From NCBI GenBank assembly GCA_964414555.1, contig CAYPWW010000005.1, positions 1-64,000 of the forward strand: a DNA stretch of 64,000 nucleotides. The letters run 5' to 3'. This DNA is from Litorimonas sp964414555 (GTDB lineage Bacteria > Pseudomonadota > Alphaproteobacteria > Caulobacterales > Maricaulaceae). Shown here one piece after another: positions 7,426 through 16,634 of the stretch. Positions within the stretch are counted from its first letter, which is position 1, and every line of letters begins with the position of its first letter. The translations under genes and the position numbers were made by a program. The notes under the pieces are model-generated. The model made no database searches, was not told where the DNA came from, and saw only the letters and a program-made list of their open reading frames with translations.

Positions 7426-10017
7426 ATGAACCTCGTCATCGTCGAGTCGCCTGCCAAGGCCAAGACCATCGAAAAATATCTGGGCAAGGATTATAAAGTC
7501 CTCGCGAGTTTTGGGCACGTCCGTGACCTGCCGTCCAAAAACGGTTCGGTCGATCCCGAAAACAACTTCGCGATGAGCTGGAGTGTCGATACGCAGTCGA
7601 AAAAGCGCATCAAAGATATCGAAAATGCCCTCGAAAAAGCCGACAAACTCATCCTCGCGACCGACCCGGATCGTGAAGGTGAAGCGATTTCTTGGCACTT
7701 GCTCGAAGTGCTCTCCAAGAAGAAATCGTTCAAAGGCAAAGCCGTCGAACGCGTCGTGTTCAATGCGATTACAAAGACATCCGTCACCAATGCGATCGCC
7801 AATCCGCGTGAGCTGGATCAAGAACTCGTCGACGCCTATCTCGCCCGACGCGCGCTGGATTATCTCGTTGGTTTTACGCTCTCGCCCGTCTTGTGGCGCA
7901 AACTGCCCGGCGCGCGCTCGGCCGGACGCGTGCAATCGGTTGCGCTGAAACTCATCACAGAACGCGAAGACGAGATCGACGCCTTCGACCCACGCGAATA
8001 TTGGTCCGTCGGGGCCGATATGACGGCCAAGGCCGGCAATTTCCCCGCTCGCCTCGTCAGCCTAGACGGCGACAAGCTGGATAAGTTTTCACTGAACAAT
8101 GAGACACTCGCCATGGCGGCCAAGGCCAAGGTCGAAGCCGCCTCGCTCTCGGTCAGCTCTGTCGTCGCCAAGCCACTGACACGTAATCCATCACCACCGT
8201 TCCAGACCTCGACACTCCAGCAGGAAGCCTCGCGCAAGCTTGGCTTCTCGGCGACGCAGACGATGCAAACGGCGCAACGTCTCTATGAAGGTATCGATAT
8301 TGGCGGCGAGACCGTTGGCCTCATCACCTATATGCGAACCGACGGCATCAGCATGGTCGGCGAAGCGATCAGCGACTGCCGCGCGACGATCAAGAATGAG
8401 TATGGCGAGCCCTACCTGCCCGGTCAGCACCGCGTCTATAAGACGAAAGCCAAGAACGCACAGGAAGCGCATGAGGCGATCCGCCCGACCAGCTTCTCCC
8501 GCACACCGGGCTCACTGCGTCTGCAAGGCGACCAGAAGAAGCTCTATGAGCTGATCTGGAAGCGCGCCATGGCCAGCCAAATGTCCTCGGCCAAGCTGGA
8601 ACGCACAACCGTCACGATTGAGGACACGGCCAAGACCGTGGGCCTGCGCGCGACAGGCCAAGTTATCCGGTTTGATGGCTTCCTGAAGCTCTATGAAGAG
8701 AGCAAGCCCAAGACGGCGGACGGCGAAGAAAAAGATACGACCCTCGCACCCGTCAGTGAGGGCGATGCGGTCGACGCCAAAAAGGTCGACGCCGAGCAGC
8801 ATTTCACCCAGCCGCCGCCCCGCTATTCCGAAGCCAGCCTCGTCAAACGTATGGAAGAACTCGGCATTGGCCGCCCGTCGACCTATGCGTCGATCCTGAA
8901 AGTTTTGCAGGACCGTGGCTATGTGGAGCTGGACAAACGCCGCTTTACGCCTGTCGATAAAGGTCGCTTGCTGACGGCGTTCTTGGAGAATTTCTTCTCT
9001 AAATACGTCCAATATAATTACACCGCCGATCTGGAAGAGCAGCTGGATAAGGTCTCCGCCGGTGACCTCGATTGGCTGACGCTGCTGAATAATTTCTGGA
9101 ACGAGTTTTCCGCGACGGTTGATGAAACGAAAGACCTGCGGGTGACGCATGTTCTGGATGCCCTCAATGATGCGCTGAAAGATCTGGTCTTCCCCGAAAA
9201 AGAAGACGGCTCACCCCGCCGGAAATGCCCGAAATGCGACGACGGGGAACTCTCCCTGAAACTCGGTAAGTTCGGCGCTTTCGTGGGTTGCTCCAACTAC
9301 CCCGAATGTAAAATGACGCGCCCCTTTGGGAGCGACACCCCAGACGCCGCAGCCGAAGATAAAATCCTCGGCCAGCATCCGGAGACAGGCAAAGACATCG
9401 TGCTGAAAACGGGACGTTTCGGCCCCTATGTCGAAATGGAAACCGAGAAGAAACCCAAACGCACCAGCCTGCCAAAGACTTGGGCTTATGACGCGATGGA
9501 TCTGGAAAAAGGTCTGATGCTCATCAACCTGCCGCGCAAAATTTGCGCCCATCCAGAAGACGGCAATCAGGTCATCACGGCGCTGGGTCGCTTTGGTCCC
9601 TACATCAAACACAACACGACCTATGTCAGTTTGAAAGACCCGGATGAAATGTTCACTGTCGGCATGAATGACGCGATTGCGCGTCTGGCCGATAAACGCG
9701 CCAATCCCGGTCGAGGTCGTGGCGGTAAGGTCTTGAAAGACCTAGGGAAACATCCTTCGACAGAAAAACCTATTTCGATCATGGAGGGCCGCTATGGCGC
9801 CTATGTGAAATACGAAAAAATCAATGCGACCATCCCCAAAGGCCAAGACCCGCAGGATGTGAACATCGACATGGCGCTGGAATATATTGCCGAAAAAGAA
9901 GCCAAAGGCGGCAAAAAGAAGAAAGCCCCTGCCAAGAAAAAGAAAGCGACAGCTAAGAAAAAGCCTGCCGCGAAAAAGAAAACCCCGGCGAAGAAGACAA
10001 CCAAGTCGAAGGGTTAA
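7426..10017 (+). CDS. topA: DNA topoisomerase I
   Basis: Type IA topoisomerase that relaxes negative supercoils. The start MNLVIVESPAKAKTIEKYLG at 7426 is the family N-terminus; the frame stays open upstream but that part is not conserved. The 863-residue protein has the Toprim domain with TDPDREGEAISWH, the central domain with the catalytic tyrosine in ITYMRTDGISM, and a region with CPKCDDGE...CSNYPEC, a four-cysteine zinc finger. Topo_C-like repeats (GRFGPYV, GRYGAYVKYE) follow. A Lys/Ala/Pro-rich tail of about 35 residues ends the protein and should bind nucleic acid. rnr follows 13 bases downstream. Confidence 0.98.
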   Translation: MNLVIVESPAKAKTIEKYLGKDYKVLASFGHVRDLPSKNGSVDPENNFAMSWSVDTQSKKRIKDIENALEKADKLILATDPDREGEAISWHLLEVLSKKKSFKGKAVERVVFNAITKTSVTNAIANPRELDQELVDAYLARRALDYLVGFTLSPVLWRKLPGARSAGRVQSVALKLITEREDEIDAFDPREYWSVGADMTAKAGNFPARLVSLDGDKLDKFSLNNETLAMAAKAKVEAASLSVSSVVAKPLTRNPSPPFQTSTLQQEASRKLGFSATQTMQTAQRLYEGIDIGGETVGLITYMRTDGISMVGEAISDCRATIKNEYGEPYLPGQHRVYKTKAKNAQEAHEAIRPTSFSRTPGSLRLQGDQKKLYELIWKRAMASQMSSAKLERTTVTIEDTAKTVGLRATGQVIRFDGFLKLYEESKPKTADGEEKDTTLAPVSEGDAVDAKKVDAEQHFTQPPPRYSEASLVKRMEELGIGRPSTYASILKVLQDRGYVELDKRRFTPVDKGRLLTAFLENFFSKYVQYNYTADLEEQLDKVSAGDLDWLTLLNNFWNEFSATVDETKDLRVTHVLDALNDALKDLVFPEKEDGSPRRKCPKCDDGELSLKLGKFGAFVGCSNYPECKMTRPFGSDTPDAAAEDKILGQHPETGKDIVLKTGRFGPYVEMETEKKPKRTSLPKTWAYDAMDLEKGLMLINLPRKICAHPEDGNQVITALGRFGPYIKHNTTYVSLKDPDEMFTVGMNDAIARLADKRANPGRGRGGKVLKDLGKHPSTEKPISIMEGRYGAYVKYEKINATIPKGQDPQDVNIDMALEYIAEKEAKGGKKKKAPAKKKKATAKKKPAAKKKTPAKKTTKSKG

Positions 10018-10030
10018 ACGTTAGGACTGA

Positions 10031-12265
10031 ATGAAACTCACCCGCAAAGCTATTTTAGACCAGATCAAATCCCGACCGGATTTCTTTGATAATAAAAAAC
10101 TCGCCCGCGCCCTCGGCGTGAAAGGCGATGACCGCCGCGAGTTGCGCCAGCTCCTGCGCGCGATGGTCGAGGATGGTGCAATCTTGAAAACCGACCGTAA
10201 GACCTTTCGCGAGGCGGACGCCCTGCCCGGTGTGATGGTCGTTGTGGCAAAGCGCTTAGATGACGGCGACCTGTTCGGCGAACCCGAAAACTGGAAAGGC
10301 GATGGCGCACCGCCACAGCTCCTGATCCGAGATTCTGGCGGAAATCAACGCGGCAAACGCGACCAACGTGACATCCTGAAAGTCGGCGACCGCGCGCTTT
10401 GCCGGATCAAGGTTCGCAACAATGGCGACGCCGTTGCCAGCGTGATGAAGAAGCTCGGCTCTGGCCCGTCACAGCATCTCGGCGTTCTCGACAAGGGTGG
10501 ACGTGGCTGGCGGATAAAACCCGTGTCGAAGAAAGCCCGCCACGATTACAAACCTGCCCGCGTGCCGGATGAGGCTCAAGACCAAGACCTCGTCTTCTTC
10601 CGCTCGACCCGACGTAATCAGGGCGACCTGCGCGTGGCAGAGATCGTCGAGATTGTTGGCTCGGCCGCTGGCGGAAAATCGGCTTCGCTGATCAGTCTCT
10701 ATGAGAATGACATCGAGATCGCCTTCCCCGAAGCCGTGCTGGAAGAAGCCAAATCCCTGACCTTGCCAGAAATCAAAGGCCCACGTGAAGACCTGCGCGA
10801 CCTGCCGCTCGTCACCATCGATCCCGTTGATGCCAAAGACTTTGACGACGCGGTCTTTGCCCATCCAGATGAAAGTCCGAAAAACAAAGGCGGCTGGGTC
10901 GTTTGGGTCGCAATCGCCGATGTGTCGGCTTTTGTCACAACGGGATCGGCGCTGGACGACACCGCTCGCAAACGCGGCAATTCGGTCTATCTGCCCGATG
11001 CCGTCGTGCCGATGCTGCCGCATGAGCTCTCGTCGGATCTCTGTAGCCTGCGCCCGCATGAGGACCGCGCCTGCATGGCCGTGCGCATGGTGTTCGATAA
11101 GACGGGCACGAAGCGCAAACACACCTTTAAACGCGGCATGATGCGCAGCCATGCTCGCCTGACATATCAACAGGCGCAGGACGCCTTTGAGGGCCGTCCC
11201 GGCGAGGCGGCGGAGCCTGTCCTCGATATTCTGCAAGACATCTACGCGGCCTATCAGGTCATGCTGGAGGGTCGGAAACGCCGCCAACCACTCGCGATCG
11301 AGCTGCCCGAACGTCGTGTCCATGTGAACGAGGCTGGCGAAGTCACCAAGATCACCCTGCGCGACCGTTTCGACGCGCATAAGCTGGTCGAAGAATTTAT
11401 GGTGCAGGCCAATGTCGCTGCGGCAGAAGCCCTGAAAGAAAAGAAACAGCCTGGCATTGTGCGGTTTCATGACGAACCAGGGCGCGAGAAGCTGCAAGGC
11501 CTCGTCGAATTCCTCCCTGCGCTGGATCTGAAATTCAGTCTTGGCGAGCGCACGACAACGGCGCGGTTTAACACCTTGTTGGAACAGGCAATCCGCAAAG
11601 ATCTGTCTGAAACCGTTGGTATGGCCGTCCTGCGCAGTCAATCGCAGGCCGTTTATTCCGCCGATCAAGGCGGGCATTTCGGGTTGAACCTGACGGATTA
11701 TGCACATTTTACGTCACCCATCCGGCGTTATGCCGACCTGATCGTCCACCGTGCGCTGATCGACGCCTATGACCTCGGTGAAGATGGTCTCGGCAAGGAA
11801 GACAGCGTTCGCCTGCAAGAAATCGCTGAGCATATCTCCGGAACGGAACGCAAAGCCATGGTCGCCGAGCGCGATGCCAAGGATCGCTATATCGCGGCAT
11901 TTCTGGAAAACCGCGTCGGCGCAGAATTCGGCGCGCGCATTACAGGCGTGACGAAATTCGGCCTCTTCATCACCTTGGACGAAACAGGCGCAGACGGCCT
12001 GATTCCCGCGCGCAATCTGGGGCATGAGTTCTACATGTTTGAGGAAAAGGCGCGCGCCCTCGTCGGTGTAGAGAGCGGCAATCGTTATAAATTCGGGCGG
12101 GCGGTCCGCGTGCGCCTCGAAGAAGCGACTCCTGTCACGGGCGGTCTGGTCTTTGACATGGTCAGCGAGCCGGAAAAAGGAAAGCCACCCAAGCGCAATC
12201 ATCGCGGCGGTGGCGGCTATAAGTCCCGCGGGTCCAAGCATAAGCGGAAGCGGCGTCGCGGATGA
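10031..12265 (+). CDS. rnr: Ribonuclease R
   Basis: Processive 3'-5' exoribonuclease that degrades structured RNA. The 744-residue protein has an N-terminal helix-turn-helix/cold-shock region (about 1-180). The RNB catalytic domain carries the acidic site in DPVDAKDFDDAV (near residue 262) and the TSPIRRYADLIVHRAL motif (near 560). A C-terminal S1 domain (about 635-715, starting GARITGVTKFGLFITL) precedes a short Arg/Lys/Gly tail. The start lies 13 bases after topA, so they are probably one operon. Its last bases overlap the Nudix gene by ATGA. Confidence 0.97.
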   Translation: MKLTRKAILDQIKSRPDFFDNKKLARALGVKGDDRRELRQLLRAMVEDGAILKTDRKTFREADALPGVMVVVAKRLDDGDLFGEPENWKGDGAPPQLLIRDSGGNQRGKRDQRDILKVGDRALCRIKVRNNGDAVASVMKKLGSGPSQHLGVLDKGGRGWRIKPVSKKARHDYKPARVPDEAQDQDLVFFRSTRRNQGDLRVAEIVEIVGSAAGGKSASLISLYENDIEIAFPEAVLEEAKSLTLPEIKGPREDLRDLPLVTIDPVDAKDFDDAVFAHPDESPKNKGGWVVWVAIADVSAFVTTGSALDDTARKRGNSVYLPDAVVPMLPHELSSDLCSLRPHEDRACMAVRMVFDKTGTKRKHTFKRGMMRSHARLTYQQAQDAFEGRPGEAAEPVLDILQDIYAAYQVMLEGRKRRQPLAIELPERRVHVNEAGEVTKITLRDRFDAHKLVEEFMVQANVAAAEALKEKKQPGIVRFHDEPGREKLQGLVEFLPALDLKFSLGERTTTARFNTLLEQAIRKDLSETVGMAVLRSQSQAVYSADQGGHFGLNLTDYAHFTSPIRRYADLIVHRALIDAYDLGEDGLGKEDSVRLQEIAEHISGTERKAMVAERDAKDRYIAAFLENRVGAEFGARITGVTKFGLFITLDETGADGLIPARNLGHEFYMFEEKARALVGVESGNRYKFGRAVRVRLEEATPVTGGLVFDMVSEPEKGKPPKRNHRGGGGYKSRGSKHKRKRRRG

Positions 12266-13017
12266 CCAAAGACCCCATTCGCGACTCTGGGCCGATCCTT
12301 GTCGGTAAAATGAAAATCACAGACGGCGAGCGAGCAAAGCGCAAGGAGCTCTCCCGCGCGCCGCGTCCGCGTATCGCCTCGACGCTTGTCCTGACGGCGG
12401 GCCCGAAGGGTGCGCGCAAAATCCTGATGGGCCAGCGCTCAAAGCGCCATGATTTCATGCCCAGCGTCTATGTCTTCCCCGGTGGACGCGTCGACCGCGC
12501 GGATAGCTATGCGCGCTATGCGGGCGATTTGTCGCCGCGGACGGAACGCATCTTAGAGGCCGCTTATCCCCCACGTAAGGCGCGCGCCGTCGCCTTGGCC
12601 AGCGTGCGCGAGACGTGGGAGGAAACAGGGTTGATGCTGGGCGCAAAGGCCGAGACGCACCGGAATCTCAACCACGCGAGCTATGATGCGTTTCGCCAAC
12701 AGGGCCTGCTGCCCGACTTGTCGGACATAGAGGTCTTTGGCCGCGCTGTGACCCCGCCGCATCGGCACAAACGCTTTGACGCGTGGTTCTTTCTCAAACA
12801 CCTGGGCGATGTACCGCCGCCCGCGATTCAGGACAGTCACGAACTGCTGAACGTGGGATGGTTTACCTTTGAAGAGATTGAGTCGCTGGAGACACAACGC
12901 GCGACCGACATGATGCTGCGCGTGTTAAAAGATTATCTGGCTGCGGACCGCCCGCCGGCCCGTATCTTTTATTCTCGGGCCATTCGCGGCGCATTCAAGA
13001 TGCAGCAATTCCCATAA
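12262..13017 (+). CDS. Nudix hydrolase with interrupted Nudix box (NUDT19-like)
   Basis: A 251-residue Nudix-fold protein. The Nudix box is split: FPGGRVDRADS lies near residues 73-83, while the catalytic helix RETWEETGLML comes some 40 residues later (about 114-124). A long insertion at this place is characteristic of NUDT7/NUDT19-type enzymes, which act on CoA derivatives, so a nucleoside-diphosphate-type hydrolase of that class is the best guess; the substrate cannot be read from sequence. Overlap of four bases with rnr indicates coupling. Confidence 0.82.
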   Translation: MTKDPIRDSGPILVGKMKITDGERAKRKELSRAPRPRIASTLVLTAGPKGARKILMGQRSKRHDFMPSVYVFPGGRVDRADSYARYAGDLSPRTERILEAAYPPRKARAVALASVRETWEETGLMLGAKAETHRNLNHASYDAFRQQGLLPDLSDIEVFGRAVTPPHRHKRFDAWFFLKHLGDVPPPAIQDSHELLNVGWFTFEEIESLETQRATDMMLRVLKDYLAADRPPARIFYSRAIRGAFKMQQFP

Positions 13018-13039
13018 GTGCGCGTTATCACCCAATGTG

Positions 13040-13068
13040 TTGACAGTATGGGCGCAGTCGCCTACTGG
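13040..13068 (+). promoter_or_regulatory. Candidate promoter of rpmG
   Basis: A perfect TTGACA (13040-13045) with a weak -10 (TACTGG, 13063-13068) after 17 bases, in the short gap between the Nudix gene and rpmG. A separate strong promoter would suit a ribosomal protein gene. Confidence 0.45.
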
Positions 13069-13106
13069 CGCGCTTCAGATTTACCCTAATTTCGAGGACC
13101 CACCTC

Positions 13107-13274
13107 ATGGCGAAGCCAACAACTATCAAAATCCGCCTGAACTCCACGGCAGGGACCGGTTATTTTTACGTGACCAAGAAAAACTCGCGCACAATGACCG
13201 AGAAAATGGTCAAAAAGAAATATGACCCCGTCGTTCGCAAGCACGTGGATTTCAAAGAAGGCAAGATCAAGTAG
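13107..13274 (+). CDS. rpmG: Large ribosomal subunit protein bL33
   Basis: Ribosomal protein of the large subunit. The 55-residue product MAKPTTIKIRLNSTAGTGYF... has the L33 sequence TGYFYVTKKN and the ending KYDPVVRKHVDFKEGKIK. It has no cysteines, so it is the zinc-free form usual in alphaproteobacteria. It lies in a different frame from a longer overlapping spurious reading frame. A good terminator follows 25 bases after its stop. Confidence 0.97.
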   Translation: MAKPTTIKIRLNSTAGTGYFYVTKKNSRTMTEKMVKKKYDPVVRKHVDFKEGKIK

Positions 13275-13298
13275 ATCGCGCCCTATCCGAACAAAATC

Positions 13299-13324
13299 GC
13301 CGTCCTCTCGGGGGCGGCTTTTTT
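13299..13324 (+). terminator. Rho-independent terminator of rpmG
   Basis: Stem GCCGTCC (13299-13305) with GGGCGGC (13312-13318), one G-T pair, then six T (13319-13324). It sits between convergent rpmG and pleD and may also stop pleD transcripts weakly. Confidence 0.85.
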
Positions 13325-13336
13325 GTGCGCGTGAGT

Positions 13337-14698
13337 CTAAGCCGCTTTGGGCAAGACAGCCGGAATCGCGCGATTGCGTCCCGCTGATTTCGCCTTGTAA
13401 AGCGCGTCATCTGCACGCTTGAACACATCGCGAAGGCCTTCACCGGGTTGCACTTCGGCGACACCCACAGAGGTCGTGACTTGCAGAGCTTCACCATCCA
13501 CAAAAACGGGTGTTCCCGCGATCAGCGCGCGTACACGGTCTGCGGCTAAAAGCGCCTCTTTTCCCGTTGGGTCCGGCATGGCGATCATGAATTCTTCGCC
13601 GCCATAGCGCGCCACGACGTCAATCGCGCGCATATTTGTGACCAGTCGCGCCGCTGTCTCTTTCAAGACTTGGTCGCCCGTATCATGGCCGAGGATATCA
13701 TTGACGCGCTTAAAATGATCAATGTCGAACACCATGACCGAAAACGGAGTGCCGCGCGTTTCTAGCTCGTCAAAGAACGGCTCAATCGCTTGGTTGAAAT
13801 ATCGGCGATTCCCCAAACCTGTCAGCGTATCTGCGACGACCATTTCGAGGTTTTCGTTGAAATTCTCTTGTAAGCTATCCGCATAGAATTTCCGGCGTAA
13901 CAGCGTCTGCACACGCGCTTTCATCTCTTGCACCTCAATGGGGCGCATGATCGTGTCATTGATGCCAATATCATAGGCACGGATGAAGCGTTGCTCGTCC
14001 TCTGGGTCACCAATCACAAGGATTGGTACATCGCGAGACTCCTCATTAAAGCGCAAAGACGCACAGACACGCAGTCCATCAAAACTATTGGCGACAAGGC
14101 TGACAACGACTGTATCGATCCCTGATTTCGCGAGGCGGATCGCCTTGATCGGGTCCTTCTCGATGATGACATTGTGTCGTTCGCGCAGCGGTGTCGCGAT
14201 TTTGGCGGCATGGCTGTCGTGATCTTCGATCAGGAGCACGGTTCCGCGCTGTTTCTCAATATTCTCTAGCAGGACGCGCGAATTCGAGAGCGTATGTCCC
14301 GTATGGCTGAGCAGACGATCTGTCACCATTTTCAACCGCAAGAGCGAGCGCACGCGCGCCATCAGGTTAAAATCATCAATCGGCTTTGTGATGAAATCAT
14401 CCGCGCCAGCTTCCAGCCCGCGGATACGGTCTTTTGTTTCTTCAAGCGCCGTCACCATGACGACCGGCACATGCCAGGTGTCAGGATTAGATTTGATCCG
14501 CTTACAGGCCTCGAACCCGTTCATGCCGGGCATCATCGCGTCCATCAGGACGAGATCGAGGCGTTCTTTCTCTGCAATTTCGACGGCCTCATAACCGCTT
14601 TTCGCGGTCAGAACGTCGTAATATTCCGCCTGAAGTTTGACCTTCAGCAGGTGAATATTCGGCGCGAGATCATCGACAACAAGAATACGAGCGGACAT
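13337..14698 (-). CDS. pleD: Response regulator and diguanylate cyclase PleD
   Basis: Makes cyclic di-GMP at the stalked pole during the swarmer-to-stalked transition in Caulobacter relatives. The 453-residue protein has a receiver domain (1-120) with phospho-acceptor D53 (LVLMDAMMPG). A second, degenerate receiver (about 150-270) follows, then a GGDEF domain (about 285-445) with the active-site loop ARYGGEEF and the inhibitory-site RxxD as RAID just before it. Length and domain order equal those of Caulobacter PleD. It lies 15 bases after divK in the same direction, as in Caulobacter. Confidence 0.97.
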   Translation of the reverse strand: MSARILVVDDLAPNIHLLKVKLQAEYYDVLTAKSGYEAVEIAEKERLDLVLMDAMMPGMNGFEACKRIKSNPDTWHVPVVMVTALEETKDRIRGLEAGADDFITKPIDDFNLMARVRSLLRLKMVTDRLLSHTGHTLSNSRVLLENIEKQRGTVLLIEDHDSHAAKIATPLRERHNVIIEKDPIKAIRLAKSGIDTVVVSLVANSFDGLRVCASLRFNEESRDVPILVIGDPEDEQRFIRAYDIGINDTIMRPIEVQEMKARVQTLLRRKFYADSLQENFNENLEMVVADTLTGLGNRRYFNQAIEPFFDELETRGTPFSVMVFDIDHFKRVNDILGHDTGDQVLKETAARLVTNMRAIDVVARYGGEEFMIAMPDPTGKEALLAADRVRALIAGTPVFVDGEALQVTTSVGVAEVQPGEGLRDVFKRADDALYKAKSAGRNRAIPAVLPKAA

Positions 14699-14713
14699 AT
14701 CGGTCGGGCCCTC

Positions 14714-15085
14714 TTATGCCGCTTCAGCGAATTTCCGGATTTTGGCCAGGAAAGAACTGACCGTGATGGGCTTGGCGATGTAATCCTCGCAGCCCCCGTC
14801 GCGAATCCGCTTTTCATCGCCCTTCATCGCGAAAGCTGTCACAGCAATCACAGGAATATGGGTCAAGGCCTTGTCATCCTTCAGCCATTTCGTGACTTCC
14901 AGACCGGAGACTTCTGGTAATTGGATATCCATCAGGATCAGGTCCGGCTTAAAACTGCGCGCCATAGAGATGGCCTTTAGCCCCTCTCGCGTCTGCTTTG
15001 TTTTATAGCCATGCGCTTCCAAGAGGTCAGCGAACAATTTCATGTTCAGCTCGTTATCTTCGACGATGAGAACTTTTTTCGGCAT
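14714..15085 (-). CDS. divK: Single-domain response regulator DivK
   Basis: Phosphorylated by polar kinases, DivK controls the CckA-CtrA pathway through DivL and thereby sets polarity and the cell cycle. The 123-residue protein is a bare receiver domain: VLIVEDNELNMKLF at the start, phosphoacceptor in LILMDIQLPE, TAFAMKGDE and YIAKPI. I prefer the ATG at 15085 because it puts the acceptor at D53, as in Caulobacter DivK. An in-frame ATG at 15097 would add MLKK and has a slightly better GGTGA upstream. It is followed by pleD and is divergent from dinB. Confidence 0.95.
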   Translation of the reverse strand: MPKKVLIVEDNELNMKLFADLLEAHGYKTKQTREGLKAISMARSFKPDLILMDIQLPEVSGLEVTKWLKDDKALTHIPVIAVTAFAMKGDEKRIRDGGCEDYIAKPITVSSFLAKIRKFAEAA

Positions 15086-15254
15086 TTTTTTCAACATAAT
15101 CCCAGTTCACCAACTTGACGGCGCCGTCGTTCAACCCGCAGCACCTGTTCTTGTTTTGAGACCCTACACCTGACAGAATATCCTTAAGTCCACGTGTATT
15201 GGTCGCTTACCAGCGATTAACCATGACAGTCAGGCGCCAGCCCTTTCGGAAGAA

Positions 15255-15269
15255 GAACATTGCGAGAAC
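15255..15269. promoter_or_regulatory. LexA (SOS) box upstream of dinB
   Basis: GAAC-ATTGCGA-GAAC, an exact match to the alphaproteobacterial LexA operator GAAC-N7-GAAC (GTTC-N7-GTTC on the other strand). It ends 27 bases before the dinB start, so LexA should block dinB transcription. A GATTC (GANTC) site lies at 15278-15282. The rest of 15086-15296 must also hold the divK promoter; TTAACCAT at 15217-15224 is a possible CtrA half-site only. Confidence 0.8.
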
Positions 15270-15296
15270 ATCGTAAAGATTCCATAAAGCCCTACA

Positions 15297-16634
15297 ATGC
15301 CCTCTTCGCGCGATGAAACCACCCGACTATGTCGCGATTGCGGCGCGGCGATGTCCGATACGGATGTGGTCTGTGCACCATGTGGCGGGCGGCGGACGAT
15401 TTCGCATCCAGAGCTGAACGCGCTCTCCATCGCCCATGTGGATTGCGACGCCTTTTACTGTTCGGTTGAAAAGCGCGATGACCCGTCTATCCGGGACAAG
15501 CCCGTTGTCGTCGGGGGCGGACGGCGCGGCGTTGTCTCAGCCGCGTGTTATCATGCCCGGATATATGGTGTGCGCTCGGCCATGCCGATGTTCCAAGCGC
15601 TAAAGCTCTGCCCGCATCTGACCGTCGTGCGTGGCAGTATGGACAAATATGCGACCGAGGGCGCGCGGATCCGCGAGATGATGCGGGCGCTGACCCCCCT
15701 CGTCGAACCGCTATCCATCGACGAAGCCTTTCTGGACCTGACAGGAACCCAGCGCCTGCACGGGCAAACTCCGGCACAGAGCCTGATCCGCTTGCAAGGC
15801 GATATTCTGCGCGAGGTCGGGGTGACCGTCTCGATCGGTCTGTCTTATAATAAGTTCTTGGCGAAGACGGCCTCCGACCTCGACAAGCCCAACGGCTTTG
15901 CCGTGCTGGGCCGAGCCGATGCGCAGGATTTCCTCGCGAAGCAATCTGTGGGGTTCATCTATGGCATTGGTCCCGCTTTTGCGGCCAAGCTGGAACGGGC
16001 AGGACTGAAGACGATTGCCGATGTTCGCCAGCGCACGGACAAGCAAATGGCGCAAGCTTTTGGCGATCACGGATTGCGTCTGGCGCGTTTGGCGCGCGGG
16101 GAAGACCACCGTAGCGTCAATCCGACCAGCGACCGGAAGTCCGTTTCCGCAGAGACGACCTTCAACACGGATATTGCCGATATTGAAGCGCTGAAAGACA
16201 AGCTCTGGCAGGTCTGTCTGAAGACCTCGGATCGGTCCAAGGCCAAAGACCTCGCCGGGCGGACGGTGACGCTGAAGCTGAAATCCGCGGATTTCAAATC
16301 CATCACACGCCGCCGGACCTTGCAGCAGCCCGTGCAGCTGGCCGACACGATCTTTGCAGCGCTGGAGCCACTTCTGGAAAAGGAAGCAGACGGGTTCAAG
16401 AAATACCGCCTCATCGGGGCGGGGATCTCTGGCCTCTCTGCGCCGCTGGGCGATGTGGCGGACATGCTGGACGTCAAAGCGATCAAGCGCGGCGCGGCAG
16501 AACGGGCGTCCGACATCGCGCGGGCAAAGTTCGGGACCGACGCGGTGACAACAGGGCGCGGATTGCGCCTGCGTCAGGCTAAAGAAAAGAACATCGCCGA
16601 GAGTTTGCCGAGCAAGCCCAAGGTTGAGGATTAG
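15297..16634 (+). CDS. dinB: DNA polymerase IV with N-terminal four-cysteine ribbon
   Basis: Y-family translesion polymerase. The 445-residue product has the palm motifs HVDCDAFYCSVEKRDDP and PLSIDEAFLDLTG with the catalytic acidic residues. Fingers/thumb segments VSIGLSYNKFLAKTASD and YGIGPAFAAKLERAG follow, with a little-finger domain to about residue 420. Before the polymerase fold is an extra 45 residues with CxxC at C12/C15 and CxxC at C26/C29, a likely zinc ribbon. The gene is behind a perfect LexA box, so it belongs to the SOS response. Its end overlaps the convergent membrane-protein gene by four bases. Confidence 0.95.
   Translation: MPSSRDETTRLCRDCGAAMSDTDVVCAPCGGRRTISHPELNALSIAHVDCDAFYCSVEKRDDPSIRDKPVVVGGGRRGVVSAACYHARIYGVRSAMPMFQALKLCPHLTVVRGSMDKYATEGARIREMMRALTPLVEPLSIDEAFLDLTGTQRLHGQTPAQSLIRLQGDILREVGVTVSIGLSYNKFLAKTASDLDKPNGFAVLGRADAQDFLAKQSVGFIYGIGPAFAAKLERAGLKTIADVRQRTDKQMAQAFGDHGLRLARLARGEDHRSVNPTSDRKSVSAETTFNTDIADIEALKDKLWQVCLKTSDRSKAKDLAGRTVTLKLKSADFKSITRRRTLQQPVQLADTIFAALEPLLEKEADGFKKYRLIGAGISGLSAPLGDVADMLDVKAIKRGAAERASDIARAKFGTDAVTTGRGLRLRQAKEKNIAESLPSKPKVED

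Noticed and set aside
9910..10014. Repetitive AAG/GCC pattern resembling a tandem repeat or CRISPR
   Set aside because: It is codon repetition in the Lys/Ala/Pro-rich tail of topoisomerase I.
10469..11707. 412-codon minus-strand frame
   Set aside because: Lies wholly opposite rnr, whose catalytic motifs are intact; such long shadow frames are expected at this GC content.
15197..15224. Possible CtrA box before divK
   Set aside because: Only one half-site (TTAACCAT) is good; the second half is TAAG or GTAA depending on spacing, so it fails the consensus.
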